From positions 1,876,073 to 1,940,072 of the forward strand of contig VWZW01002568.1 of NCBI GenBank assembly GCA_013397115.1: DNA of 64,000 bases, read 5' to 3'. The notes under the pieces are model-generated. The model had not been told where the DNA came from. It saw only the letters and a program-made list of their open reading frames with translations, and did not search any database. Of the stretch, positions 1 through 10,167 are shown in pieces. Source of the stretch: Edolisoma coerulescens (Eukaryota > Chordata > Aves > Passeriformes > Campephagidae). Positions within the stretch are counted from its first letter, which is position 1. Each line of letters begins with the position of its first letter. Position numbers and translations under genes: made by a program.

Positions 1-420
1 CCACCTTTCTTGTCAGCTCCTCCAGGTACTGGAAGGGTGCAGTCAGGTTACCCTGAGGCCTTCTCTTCTCCAGGCCAAACAATCCCAGTTCTCTCAGCCT
101 TTCCTCATAGCAGAGGTTCTCCATCCCTCTGATCATCTTAGTGATCCTGTCAGGTCCATGTCCTTCTGTGCTGGGACCCCAGATCTGGAGGCAGCTCTGC
201 CGGTGGGATCTCACCTGATCAGGGCAGAGGGGCAGAATCCTCCCTTCCCCTTCTGCCCATGATGGGGGATCAGCCCAGGGCACGGGGAGTTTCTGGGTCC
301 CAGAGCACACAGATGGGGCATGGCCAGCTCTCACCCACCAGCACCTCCAAACATCTCAAGCACACCAAGTCCTCCTTGACAGGGCAGCTCTTGATCTGTT
401 CATTCCCTGGCCTGCAGAGG
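1..420 (-). mobile_element. CR1 LINE fragment, cut by window edge
   Basis: This is a CR1 retrotransposon copy in reverse orientation. Read on the plus strand it gives the inverted CR1 blocks 'aggtactggaagg', 'ccttctcttctccaggc', 'tctcagcctttcctcatag', 'tctgatcatctta' and 'caggtccatgtccttc', in the family's order. These lie upstream of the 3' UTR, and the 3' end itself is outside the window to the left. Similarity fades after about position 260, but 'cacccaccagcacctccaa' and the following bases still fit the family, so the right edge is approximate. The 72-codon open frame at 259-477 lies in this region and is not a gene. Confidence 0.85.
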
Positions 421-1150
421 ACTTACCCTACTGCGTGGTGCATTAATAAAGTTCTATCTTGGGGAATTAGTAGGTGACACCCACAAGCTGCTCGTAGGAA
501 CAACAACTGTATGGCTGCAAAGAAGGAGGGACGCTGAGAGAAAATAAAATTTATCTGTATTTCTCTGCAGTCACCATGTAAATATGAAAAGGAGTCTTAA
601 TATGATGGTAGCATAAGGAAATTAATTTGGCATAGTAAACTTGTTCCATTGCATTGTTATTTTTATTTTATATCTCCCTTTATTTTTTTATTGCACTTTT
701 TGTTGGCAGCATTAGAAAGTACCCACCAAGGGGGAGTTTGCATTACAGACAGAGCCACTCTGGTCTTTGATGCAAATAAAGGACGTGAACACACAAAGAG
801 GAAAGTTTAATCAGCGCATCATCATGAGAAGTGTGCATTTCTCAGCTTGCCCCTGAAATCTCACTCAGCTTCAGGGGCAGCAATTTTGGTTTTCTTCAGG
901 GAAATGAGGTTATTTTTCCCACTACTGTTCAGCATCTGCCCCTGGTCAGGCGAAAGGGAAGAGCGTGAATTTACACTTCTGGTTCGTTTGAACAGAAATA
1001 ATGACACTGTCAACGAGTTATGAAAAAGGGGGAAATCTGTTCAGGGCTATTTGTGCTCATCAAACCTCGCCTCTTTATTCAACCAGTGAAAGAATAACTG
1101 ATAGAAAAACAAGGTGGTTAGAATCACTTAGAGAGTATATAAAGGTATAT
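421..1150. other. unique non-coding DNA
   Basis: AT-rich sequence between two CR1 copies. No recognisable gene or repeat family. The only local structure is a short hairpin at 848-879: 10-bp perfect arms and a 12-base loop. Confidence 0.6.
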
Positions 1151-1330
1151 GGGATATTTGAGGGTGAGGAGGCCCTGGCACAGGTTGCCCAGAGAAGCTG
1201 CGGCTGCCCCATCCCTGGAAGTGTCCAAGGCCCTGAGCAATCTGGGATAGTGGAAGGTGTCCCTGCCCGTGGCAGGGGGTGAAATGAGATGACCTTTAAG
1301 GTCTTTTCCAACCCAAACCTTTGTATGATC
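1151..1330 (+). mobile_element. CR1 LINE 3' end
   Basis: Forward CR1 3' end, 5' truncated. It has 'ggccctggcacaggttgccc', then 'ggaagtgtccaaggcc', 'ggaaggtgtccctgcccgtg', 'atgacctttaaggtc' and a decayed tail 'tttgtatgatcct' in place of the usual tandem attctgtg. A stretch between 'ccaaggcc' and 'gagcaatctggg' is shortened. It abuts an oppositely oriented CR1, giving a tail-to-tail pair. Confidence 0.9.
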
Positions 1331-1580
1331 CTGGCCTTGGACTTCCCAGGGATGGGGCAGCCACAGATTCTCTGCTCCTCACCACCCTCACAGGGAAGAA
1401 TTTATTCCTCATCTATAATCTAACCCTGCCCTCTGTCCGTTTGAAGCCATTCTCCCTTATCTTGTCACTTCACATCCTTGTTCAAAGTCCCTCTCCAGCT
1501 GTCTTGGAGCTCCTTTAGGCACTGGAAGGGGCTCTAAGGTCCCCGAAGCCTTCTCTTCTCCAGGCTGACCAACCCAAACT
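1331..1580 (-). mobile_element. CR1 LINE fragment, inverted relative to left neighbour
   Basis: Reverse CR1 copy starting at 'ctggccttggacttccca', so it lacks roughly the last 100 bases of the element. It continues through 'gatggggcagccacag', 'ctcaccaccctcacaggg', 'tgaagccattctccctta', 'agtccctctccagct' and 'ccttctcttctccaggctg', about 250 bases of the sequence upstream of the 3' UTR. A CR1 that lacks its own 3' end is unusual for a primary insertion, so a deletion or rearrangement at the junction with the plus-strand copy is likely. The block 'ggcacaggttgcc' is also deleted. Confidence 0.9.
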
Positions 1581-2452
1581 TCCTTTTTTTCAATCAGATC
1601 TTAATGAAACCCTCAGTGTTTGTTTTGGGATTTTTATCCACGGCTAAACCCTCACATTTTAATTCCAAAGCCCTATTCCTCAGCTTTACCTTTACAACTA
1701 ACAGATTAGATTAGTTCCTTAGGAAATCTCATGTTTTCTGGTGCTCTTGAAAAAGAACACATTTTCAAATTTATTTTTTTTAGAGACTGCAAAATAAAAT
1801 AAGAGAAGATATTGCAAAAAAAAACCTCCTCAACCCTAATGAAACCAGAATCTTCGCATTGCGGAATCAGACATGGTGAGTGAGTGCACTTCTGTCCAGT
1901 ACATCTCAGTTTTAAAGAGCTAAAATACTGAATTTTCCATTTTCACAAAGAATGAAAACCATTTTGCAGTTAAGGCAGGACAGTGGCCATCATGTCAGCT
2001 GCCAGTGCCATGAGTCTGTGCCTGAAAACCCATTATGGAAATCAGTCCCAATAAATTATTTGCTTTGACTTTTCCCATCTCATACGAAGTAACTGTTCAT
2101 TGTCCAACTAATAAAAGAGAGAGAGATTTAGAAAGCCCTTAATAACCAGTAATTAGCTTTCTATTTCCTGTTATAAAAATTGAACACAGGAAAGAACTGA
2201 GTCATTCGTACCATTTTCAAGGAAGGAATTGTCATTTCTCTTATAGATCCTCCCACAAAGTTGTAATTAATTTTAGCATCCAGATTCCAAATGATGGCCA
2301 GGACTGTCATCATCATGGAAGCCAAGAGGATGTAGGAAATGGGAGGAGGAAATAGAAACGCTTCATGGTTTTGCTTGAGATTATGAATTTCAGACACCAA
2401 AAAGCCAGTGAACCAAACAACTTAAAAAAGAACCCAAAAAGCAAAAAAACAT

Positions 2453-2484
2453 AAAAAAAAAAAAAAAAAAAAGGGGTGGGGGGG
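2453..2484. repeat. A20 tract followed by G-rich run
   Basis: Twenty A residues are followed directly by GGGGTGGGGGGG, inside a longer purine-rich zone (about 2420-2530). No upstream sequence suggests a retrocopy tail, so this is listed as low-complexity DNA only. Confidence 0.9.
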
Positions 2485-2734
2485 AAGGGAAGAAAAATAA
2501 AAATTAAAGAAAAAAAGAAAAATCTAAGAAAATGTGGAAGCAGGATAGTTCCTCCGAGAGGCAGCTATCCACCCTCAACTTTAGCAGGCAAGGAAATCAT
2601 TAATAGCAACAACAAGGGAGCATTCATTGTTGTACAGCCATGTAGTTTAGTGGCTCTGTGCTGCATGTAGAGAGAGACTAATGCTGAAAAAAAACCCCAC
2701 AAAACACTTCTAATATTTCCTTCCTCCACAGTAG

Positions 2735-3140
2735 AAACCATCTGAAATTAATGAGTCTTATTAATGTAAATTGTACCATGCTGTCAGACATAAATATCCC
2801 AATACCAAAGGGGCCCATTACCATTAACATCAGAAATGATCAACAAATAAAACTGTTAATGCCACAATATTTACTGGACAAATTGACTACACTCCAAGAT
2901 AGGCTTATGATCATGTCTTGCTGTTCGATTTCATTTCCCTGCAAGATGCACTAATGCATGTTGTTATGTGCAGCTGTGGCTGCTTTCCATAAAAAATATC
3001 TGTTTTCTATTGAGAGGTGTAGAGCTCGACTTAATCACTGCTATTTTCTCCCCCTCGTGAAAATGGAGCATTTTGGTCTCTTCAAAACTGATAAAGGAAA
3101 ATCAGAGATTTTTATTAGAGAGAATAGAAACAAGCTTGAA
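2735..3140. other. possible conserved non-coding element
   Basis: Repeat-free stretch with several ATTAATG/CATTAA-type homeodomain core sites ('gaaattaatgag', 'cttattaatgtaa', 'cccattaccattaac') and a balanced, non-low-complexity composition ('gcagctgtggctgctttcc', 'gacttaatcactgc'). This texture is typical of conserved enhancers in gene deserts. Conservation cannot be judged from one sequence, so this is only a candidate. Confidence 0.25.
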
Positions 3141-5431
3141 GATTGGTTGTCAAGAGAAAAAAAAACAAAACAAAAGCAAAACAAAAACACCAGACTAATG
3201 ACTTAAGTCAATCACAAACAGATGTTCTCCTAAAGAGCTAATAAATTTTTTTCCTGATTTTTTTTCCCATCAGAAATGCAAAACACAGCAGCCTTTGAGT
3301 AAAATATCGGGTTTTTCTGCTGACATTTTCTCAAACTTTGAATTTTTAAAAGACACTGTATTTGTAACAAGAAAGGTCCAGTTTATCACCAGTAAAAAAA
3401 AAAAAAAATTAATTTTTCACATATAACATGAAAATGAAAAATCTCACATGACTATATTTAAAAGCCTATAAGAAAAAAAGGCATCAAGTTTTAACTTCTT
3501 TAAGCTTTGCATAACTTTTCCTCTAGGTTCCAAACAACCGAATTTGAACTTTTAAGATATCCTTCAAAAGTTCAGGATGTAGTTCTACCTAATCAGAATG
3601 TCATGTAAGAGTGGGCCTGATTGGGAGAAAAAAAATCAGGAAAAAAAAAATCTATATTTCTCTAGGAAAACCAGCCCTGATCTACCCAAAGTTTGCCTTT
3701 AAACACCTAATTCCCATTAACTTTTGTAAGGCTTTGGAAGTTCTAGCCTCCTTTAGCAAACCCCAGGTCTGTGAATGTGAGTCATTCCTTAGTTTTATCA
3801 TTAAAACACCAGGCATACATTCCAAGCAACTCATCTGGGCTCCCTTAATGGTTGATAGAGGAGGATGTGCACATCCAGAAGGAAATTTGTCCCATCTGGA
3901 GAGAAACATCTAAGAGATGTGGGGCAAATTTTCTTCTGAAGAAGTCTGACTCTCCTTTTGCTGTAGCAGTAGTTGAGTTAATGCCACATGCCTAAATTTT
4001 AGATTAAATGAAATAAATCTTTAATAAAACATAAATATTGAAGCATCACTATGGGCCCCAAATTTTTTGCATTCTAATTATTTAAAAAAGAATAAATCCA
4101 GCCAAAACGATCCTAAGATCCACACCTGTAGAGCAGCGAAGCAGAAAGCCTGTGTTTTGCTTGTCTTTATGACAATACATACATTTTTTGTCCAACATAA
4201 ATTCACGAACCTCACTTTTCAACACGAGATATCTGAGTAGAGAGTAAACAAATACCACAGAGCTACACTGGACTTTCTTCAACCTCACATGATGCATATT
4301 TAAACAGGGACCATTCTGAGAGTCAGAGCACCTGGCACAGCAGTGTTTATATCCACACGGACCGGCCACTATCACCTTCAAATCCAAATTGCTGAGTGCT
4401 CCAGTGCTGTTGCCCAAACCACTCATGTGAGTTTTTCTCTAAAAATACAGCTAAACACAATCCAGTGGCTATGGTAAGGATTTAATGGGGGGAGATACAC
4501 TGTGCCACTGTCCTGCTGCTGCAGGTTTGCTAATTCAAAGACAGCCTCAGAGTCTGAAGCTGCATCAAACGACTCATCTGTAGCAGCACAATCAAGGAAG
4601 CCTTGACACAGTTATTAACACAGTGATCCACAGCCAGGGGTGAAAGGATTGCTTGACAGAGCCCTGCCAGTGGAACAGAGTGTTCCCAGGCATCATCCTA
4701 TCCGTGTTTGATTGCACACAACAAATATTGCCTTTTCCAGCCTATGGGCCTTACTGCAATTCATACTAATAATAATCATTTTATTTTTTTTTTTCTGGTA
4801 TTTTATCCACCTCATTTTAAACAACTTAGTCTCTCCACTTGTGTGCCTGCTGCATGGTGTAATTACTGAAGGTCACAGCAAAAGCCTGAAGCAGAAGGAA
4901 GGGATAACTCAACTGGTGGGGCCCCCAATTGACATCAGTTGACCTAATTTTCTTGAAGTCAATGAAGCTGGCAACAGTTGAGGGTTTAGCTCATTTTTCC
5001 TAATTGTTTCTGCTTTAATCACAACTGCCTCCTTCTTTAAGGACCATCACAGCTGGAAGCTCAGAAAAAATAACAATAACCTCTTCAAACAATGATTGTA
5101 ATAAAGCAGTTGGTACCTGTTCTGCTGGTTTATAAGAAGAATTTATACAGACACTGTGTTGACTTGACCTGGTGGGGCTGGGCAGCAGCCAGGTGTGAAA
5201 TGCCGTGTGCTGTCCTAGATTTAGCCAGTGTAGGAATACAGCACCTTTCTCCAGATCATACTGCCAGACAATCTTGATAGCCTGGAAGAATCTCAGTACA
5301 CAGGTCAGGTAATTTAGGAATGGAAGTTCATGAAAATATGGTTATTGAGGCAAAAAATATAAGCGCTTCCATAAAGCAGCTAGAAAAAAAAGATGAAAGA
5401 CAAATTAATTCAGACTTTAGAAATAATAAAA

Positions 5432-5566
5432 GATAGAACAGTTTGGGTGGAAGGGATCTTAAAATTAATTTCATTCCACCCCCTGCCATGGGCAGGGACA
5501 CTTTCCGCTAGACCAGGTTGCTCCAAGCCTTGTCCAACCTGGCCTTGGACACTTCCAGGAACGGGA
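5432..5566 (-). mobile_element. CR1 LINE 3' end
   Basis: Reverse CR1 3' terminus. It begins 'agaacagtttgggtggaagg', passes through 'ccccctgccatgggcaggga', 'agaccaggttgctccaag' and 'tggccttggacacttccagg', and stops there. The tandem tail is reduced to 'gatagaacag'. Severely 5' truncated (about 135 bases). Confidence 0.93.
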
Positions 5567-6718
5567 ATGAATAAAGACACAGGCTTTACCTCTGGCTTGT
5601 AAAGTCTTTATAACTTATGTTCCTGGAAAATGGGAATATATATACAGGGAATAAATAGAATTTAAGCTTTTTCATGTTTTGCAGTCTTCACCTGAGGAAC
5701 CATTGCAGATCACTCCCAAAATGAGTGTGCTGTCAATGAACATTCAGCTCCAACACAACTCAGTATAACCATTCTCAGTAAACCCCTCTTCACCCTTAAC
5801 ACTCAGATGTTTGTGCCTTCTGGCTGACTTCCATATCTTCTGTTGAACGAGCTCTTTCTGGGTTTTGTGGGGTTATTTTTTGCTTTATATTCTTTCCTTT
5901 TTTTTTCCCTCCAGAAATACCCATATTCCCCTCATCTTTATTTTTGTTAGATCCTCTTTTCTAGTAAGATCCTAGATATGGAATGTGATGTATATGCACA
6001 TAAATATATATGTATGTGTTCATACTTATATACATATATATACTGTGCTTAATCCTTTGCAATTAAGCTTGGTGATAATTGTTTTTGTGCATTAGTCATA
6101 ATCACTTTTTAAGCAGCAAAGCCTATTATTGCTGTAGTGTGTATTTCAGATGCCCTGCAGATTTGAATCATTTTGGGTAATGCAGCTGTGTGTGGTAAAA
6201 AGATTTTACAATGCCTATAAAATTTTGCCTCATGACATGTTCAGCAAGTGAATCTGTGGCACCGTGGAAGAGTTTCGGTGCTTTTGTTAAATACTGGGTA
6301 CCATCACATTATGTAGTGTTTAAAGAAGACCCAACCTTACACACAGAGTTTAGAAAGTGTGAAGTTTGGGGTGAGAGCTCGTGAGGAGTAAGTGGTTTCT
6401 GCTGGGTGAGTTCAGTTTGCCTTTTTCCTTGGTTTTGGATGTGTCGAGTTGGCTCATCTTTCCTCAAATGCCTTAATATGTTGCTGAACACAAAAACCCC
6501 CTCCTTAGAGGCAAACACTCTCATTTCTGCTGTTGAAATACCTACTGGTTAAAACAAAAAATGAAAATCATGGGCCACACACACAAAGAAAAGAAGTCTC
6601 TAAGGAATAGAAGGAGTTCAACTACCTGAGTGCATTGCTTGGGATGATTTCCTCCGTGCCTCTGAAATGCCATGATGCAAAGCACCACGTTGGAGCTGTG
6701 ATTGTGCAGCACTTCATG
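5567..6718. other. unique non-coding DNA with TA-rich hairpin
   Basis: AT-rich DNA without a recognised gene. A TA-rich segment (about 5988-6043) forms an inverted repeat with 12-bp perfect arms (6004-6015 and 6030-6041) around a 14-base loop. Nothing else is supportable. Confidence 0.6.
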
Positions 6719-7012
6719 GAACCCTAGAATGGTTTGAGCTGGAAGGGACCTCAAAGACCAACGAGTTCTGACCCTCCCTCCATGGGCAGGGACACCTTCC
6801 ACTATCCCAGGCTGCTCCAAGCCACATCCAACCTGGCCTTGAACACTTCCAGGGATGGGGCAGCCACAGCTTCTCTGGGCAATCAGCGCCAGGGCCTCAC
6901 CACCTTCGCAAGGAAACATTTCTTCCTAATATCTCATCTAAATCTATCTTCTTACATTTTGAAGCCAAATTCCCTTTGCCCTATCAAAGCAACTTTCCTT
7001 CTGTCCCCTCCC
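6719..7012 (-). mobile_element. CR1 LINE 3' end
   Basis: Reverse CR1 copy of about 290 bases with an intact landmark order: 'ctagaatggtttgagctgg', 'atgggcagggacaccttcc', 'gctgctccaagccacatcc', 'cttccagggatggggcagcc', 'cagggcctcaccacc', 'atttcttcctaatatctc' and 'ttgaagccaaattcccttt'. It belongs to the 'gccccatccctgg' subfamily, without the GGA insertion seen at 20.2, 48.9 and 57.5 kb. Open frames on both strands here are transposon sequence. Confidence 0.95.
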
Positions 7013-7881
7013 TATTTGCAACTCACAGTCAAGACAAGAGTATGGGGAAAGGGCAAGATTTGCAATAGCCAGAGTTTCAAGTAATTTAGAAGTTACTGAG
7101 ATGAGCTGAGTGCGTGGTTCTTATTAAATCCCCTGACCCTTGGTGGAGACAAGAGGTGACTGACACAAACACACTGCTATCATATCAGGTGTCACAAGCA
7201 CTGTGCCTTTAGAGATCATTCAACATTATGTCCTAAATAAACCCACAGGCACAATTATCGAAAAGAAATGGGTTGCAATCACACTTAATTAGTTTCAGTT
7301 AAGCTGGGATAGAGACACTTTCTACAGTGAACTTTAACCTTCACCAGCCATTTCCACTTTCTTCTTCAGATCACATTCTCTTTGAATATCCTTCCCCAGA
7401 CCTCATCCCTGGCCACAAGGATTCTCTTTTCTGCAAAACCACTCTCTCCCATTGTATCCCTGCAAGCATTTGGGAGGGCAAAGATCACAGTATCAGAAAA
7501 CTCTTAATTTCATTCTTTCCTTAGTTCATCATGCCTTGCTGGCTGCTGCAAAAGAGTGAAAACTGATCCAACACCTCCTCCTCCCAAATTAGGACCAAAT
7601 TTCCCTAAAAGAAGTAGCCAATTTTCAAAAGAGACACATCTTGAAATAAGTTTTCATGAACTATTTGATTAAAAGCAGGCAAGTTTCCTTTGGAAAACTC
7701 CATGGGTTTTTGCCATTTGACTTGGCTGTCCTCAGTCCTTTTCTCCTCCGTGGCATACTTGACAGGTGTAGAGGAATATCCCTGAACAGTCTACCTCCAT
7801 CTGCAGCATCCTGCATGGAACTTTAATCTTCCCAAGAAGAAGAAATCTTGCAAAAAATCCATCTGTTTCCACTGCCCTCCC
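7013..7881. other. unique non-coding DNA ending at assembly gap
   Basis: No gene, repeat family or striking structure seen. The stretch ends in a pyrimidine-rich run (ccctccc) immediately before a gap. Confidence 0.55.
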
Positions 7882-7931
7882 NNNNNNNNNNNNNNNNNNN
7901 NNNNNNNNNNNNNNNNNNNNNNNNNNNNNNN
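7882..7931. other. assembly gap (50 N)
   Basis: Fifty undetermined bases, bordered on the right by 'atatatatatc', so the missing sequence probably includes a TA-type simple repeat. The number of N may not be the true length. Confidence 0.99.
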
Positions 7932-7989
7932 ATATATATCTAATTTTTAATTTTCTTGTCTGATTTCATAAATATTTGCACAGTTGAGG

Positions 7990-8325
7990 TCCTTTCTTTG
8001 TATCCTGTCCCTTGTTCCCTGGGAGCAGAACCCAACCCACCTGGCTGCCCCCTCCTGTCAGGGAGTTGTGCAGAGCCACAGGGTCCCCCCTGAGCCTCCT
8101 TTTTTCCAGGCTGAGCCCCTTTCCCAGCTCCCTCAGCCACTCCTGGTGCTCCAGACCCTTCCCCAGCTCTGTTCCCTTCCCTGGACATGCTCCAGCCCCT
8201 CAATGTTTTTCCTGAATTGAGGAGCCCAGAACTGGACACAGGACTCAAGGTATGGCCTCACCAGTGCCCAGCACAGAGGGACAATCCCTGCCCTGGCCCT
8301 GCTGCCACACTATTTCTGACACATG
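7990..8325 (-). mobile_element. CR1 LINE fragment, GC-rich subfamily
   Basis: Reverse CR1 copy of a different, GC-richer subfamily from most others here. Landmarks in order are 'ccctgggagcagaaccc', 'gagcctccttttttccaggc', 'cagctccctcagccactcc', 'cctggacatgctccagcccc', 'agaactggacacaggactc', 'tggcctcaccagtgcccag' and 'ctgctgccacactatt'. The 3' terminus is missing. The several GC-rich open frames in this interval are transposon-derived artefacts. Confidence 0.9.
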
Positions 8326-9859
8326 CAGACACTGCAGTTCACAAATTGATTAAAATCAGGGCACTAGACTTTTTCATCCTTGGCAATGACAAGACTAGAC
8401 TCGTGAATAATTTCAAACCATTTCTCAGAATTTTCACAAGTGAAAGTAGAGTTAAAAGTAATTTTTTTTCCATTCTGATAGTTCAAGTTTTGATAAATCT
8501 ACACTCTCCAGTGAGACAGATCACATTAAAAAGTTCCCATTCACCACCCATTTCTGCTTTACCTTGTTCTAGATCCCCTGGAGTTTTATGAAATATAATA
8601 TCCACTGACTACAAGCTCTGTTTGTTCTTGCTCTCAATATATCCTTTCCCTTTTCTGGCTCTGTGCTGTTACTGATGCTACAGTCTCTGAAAACCAAACA
8701 GGATTAATTGCAGGACCAATATCCAGGTCTCATGGACCCATTCTCCCTTCATCCCGTGCCTCCTCTCCACTGATTATGAATGTGGTGACACAAAGTGAGG
8801 AAAATCCCCATTCCTGACCTCAGTGCTAGGACACCAGGATGTGTTTTAAGGCTCCACCAGCCAGCAGTGCTCTTCAGCAAAGTTTGCAGGCCACTGCTTT
8901 GCCAGGGAATTAAAAGAAAAAACACTATGTGCAGTGCTGTCAACACCTTGGCAATATCAGCCTTGCCTCAATTACTTTTGCTTACAAATTACTCCTAATT
9001 TTGTTCTTTAAAGCTAGTTAAGAACAAGTGCGGGTAGGATTGATGGGGAACTAACTGCATGATTAAGTAATTACATTTTTAAAGCTTGCCTTACACTACG
9101 ACTAATGATTTGTCACACAGTAGCAGAAACTCAAGATAATGAATGGGAAATGTTTACAGGTAGTTTGTTTCTTCCAAGTCTTTTATCAAATTGTGGCTGG
9201 TGCTACATCTACATATGATTCCCAAAGAAAGAAAATCTATCATATAGTCTCAACATTTCTGAGCAATTTGTTAGACCTTTGATCACATGTACCATTTATT
9301 ATGTGATTTTTTTCTATGATCAGAATTAATTGGTGTTGGAAGAGACTCAATTGGTTTTGGATAAAATCATTTTCTATCAGAAAATGGGGGGTTTCACTAA
9401 ATTCTAATGTACTGTTGAGGTACAGTAATTCAACAAAATCCAGCCCATCGAGAATAATTTGACATTGTTTCAATAGTTTCAAATTTAAAAATTTTGTCTG
9501 TTTTACTTCAATACGTCATTCACCTGAAAAAAAAGATGTTTCAGGCTGTGTATATATGGAATTTTAATAAGGTTGTATTAATTTTCTGAAAGAAAATTCT
9601 TCAGCAATTCCACCTTCTAAGACATTTCTGAATTTTTGCTTTTTTTTCCTCCTCTACTGGAACAAATGGAAATAAAGACAGTGCTTATAAACAAATGTTC
9701 CAGGCTTTGATCAGCTCTAACCATGATCTGATTTGATAGCCAGCTGAATTAATTTGATGAAATGTTGACTATTATTTACAATGCAGGAGCATTTGGAGGC
9801 TTCAAATGCAATTTTTCCACATCTGAATGGGGCATGGCACAATTCCTGATGGGCTGGTC
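8326..9859. other. unique non-coding DNA
   Basis: AT-rich, no gene recognised. The portion at about 8995-9160 ('gcatgattaagtaattac', 'cgactaatgatttgtcac') is repeat-free and homeodomain-site-like, but shorter and weaker than the other candidates. Confidence 0.5.
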
Positions 9860-10015
9860 CAGAGCCCTGAGATGTCAATGGAAATACTCCTACAGACTTC
9901 TGTAGACTTGGAATTTGACTCAGAAAGAAAATAGATCTCTCTGTTGAGCAGCTGAGATCCAAGGAGAAAAGGTGAAGGAAGAGAAAGGGACTTGCCCAAG
10001 GTCAGACAAAAATAT
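9860..10015. repeat. ancient SINE-like (MIR/core-type) relic, tentative
   Basis: Two pieces recall very old amniote repeats. At about 9868-9925, 'gatgtcaatggaaatactcc' followed by 'acagacttctgtagacttgg' parallels the common sauropsid relic built on 'attgaagtcaatgggag' and 'attgacttcaatgggc'. At about 9977-10006, 'gggacttgcccaaggtcag' matches the core of MIR-type SINEs ('gacttgcccaaggtcacac'). Both are heavily diverged. The assignment is by eye and should be treated as tentative. Confidence 0.5.
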
Positions 10016-10030
10016 TCTGGTTACCCCCAT

Positions 10031-10167
10031 TCATAGAATCCTAGAATCCCAGAATGGTTTGGATTGGAAGGGACCTTAAAGATCACCTTGTTCCACCCCC
10101 TGCCAGGGGCAGGGACACCTTCCACTAGACTAGGTTGCTCCAAGCCCCATCCAGCCTGTCCTTGAAA
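10031..10167 (-). mobile_element. CR1 LINE 3' end
   Basis: Reverse CR1 terminus with an intact tandem tail, 'tcatagaatcctagaatccc', then 'agaatggtttggattgg', 'gggaccttaaagatcacc', 'ggggcagggacaccttcc' and 'agcccatccagcctgtcc'-like sequence. It is truncated after 'gtccttgaa'. It sits directly beside the ancient relic on its left. Confidence 0.95.

Larger units (their letters stand above)
1581..5431. other. unique non-coding DNA
   Basis: Nearly 4 kb without a recognised transposon or gene. It contains an A20 tract followed by a G-run (2453-2484), an A15 tract (3394-3408) and a motif-rich stretch at 2735-3140 listed separately. A 114-codon reverse frame at 4082-4426 has no family signature and is treated as chance. 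Around 4950-5000 'cttgaagtcaatgaagctgg' recalls ancient sauropsid repeats, but too weakly to call. Confidence 0.6.

Noticed and set aside
2420..2530. A-rich zone considered as the poly-A tail of a processed pseudogene
   Set aside because: No gene-like sequence upstream on either strand and no target-site duplication seen.
4082..4426. 114-codon reverse frame with several cysteines and histidines (zinc-finger-like at first glance)
   Set aside because: Spacing does not fit C2H2, RING or PHD patterns; no splice or conservation support.
5140..5200. 'gttgacttgacctggtgg' similarity to the start of some avian endogenous retrovirus LTRs
   Set aside because: Too short; no LTR boundaries, polyadenylation context or partner LTR found.
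7940..8248. GC-rich overlapping frames on both strands right of the first gap
   Set aside because: They fall in a CR1 copy; transposon 3' sequence, not a host gene.
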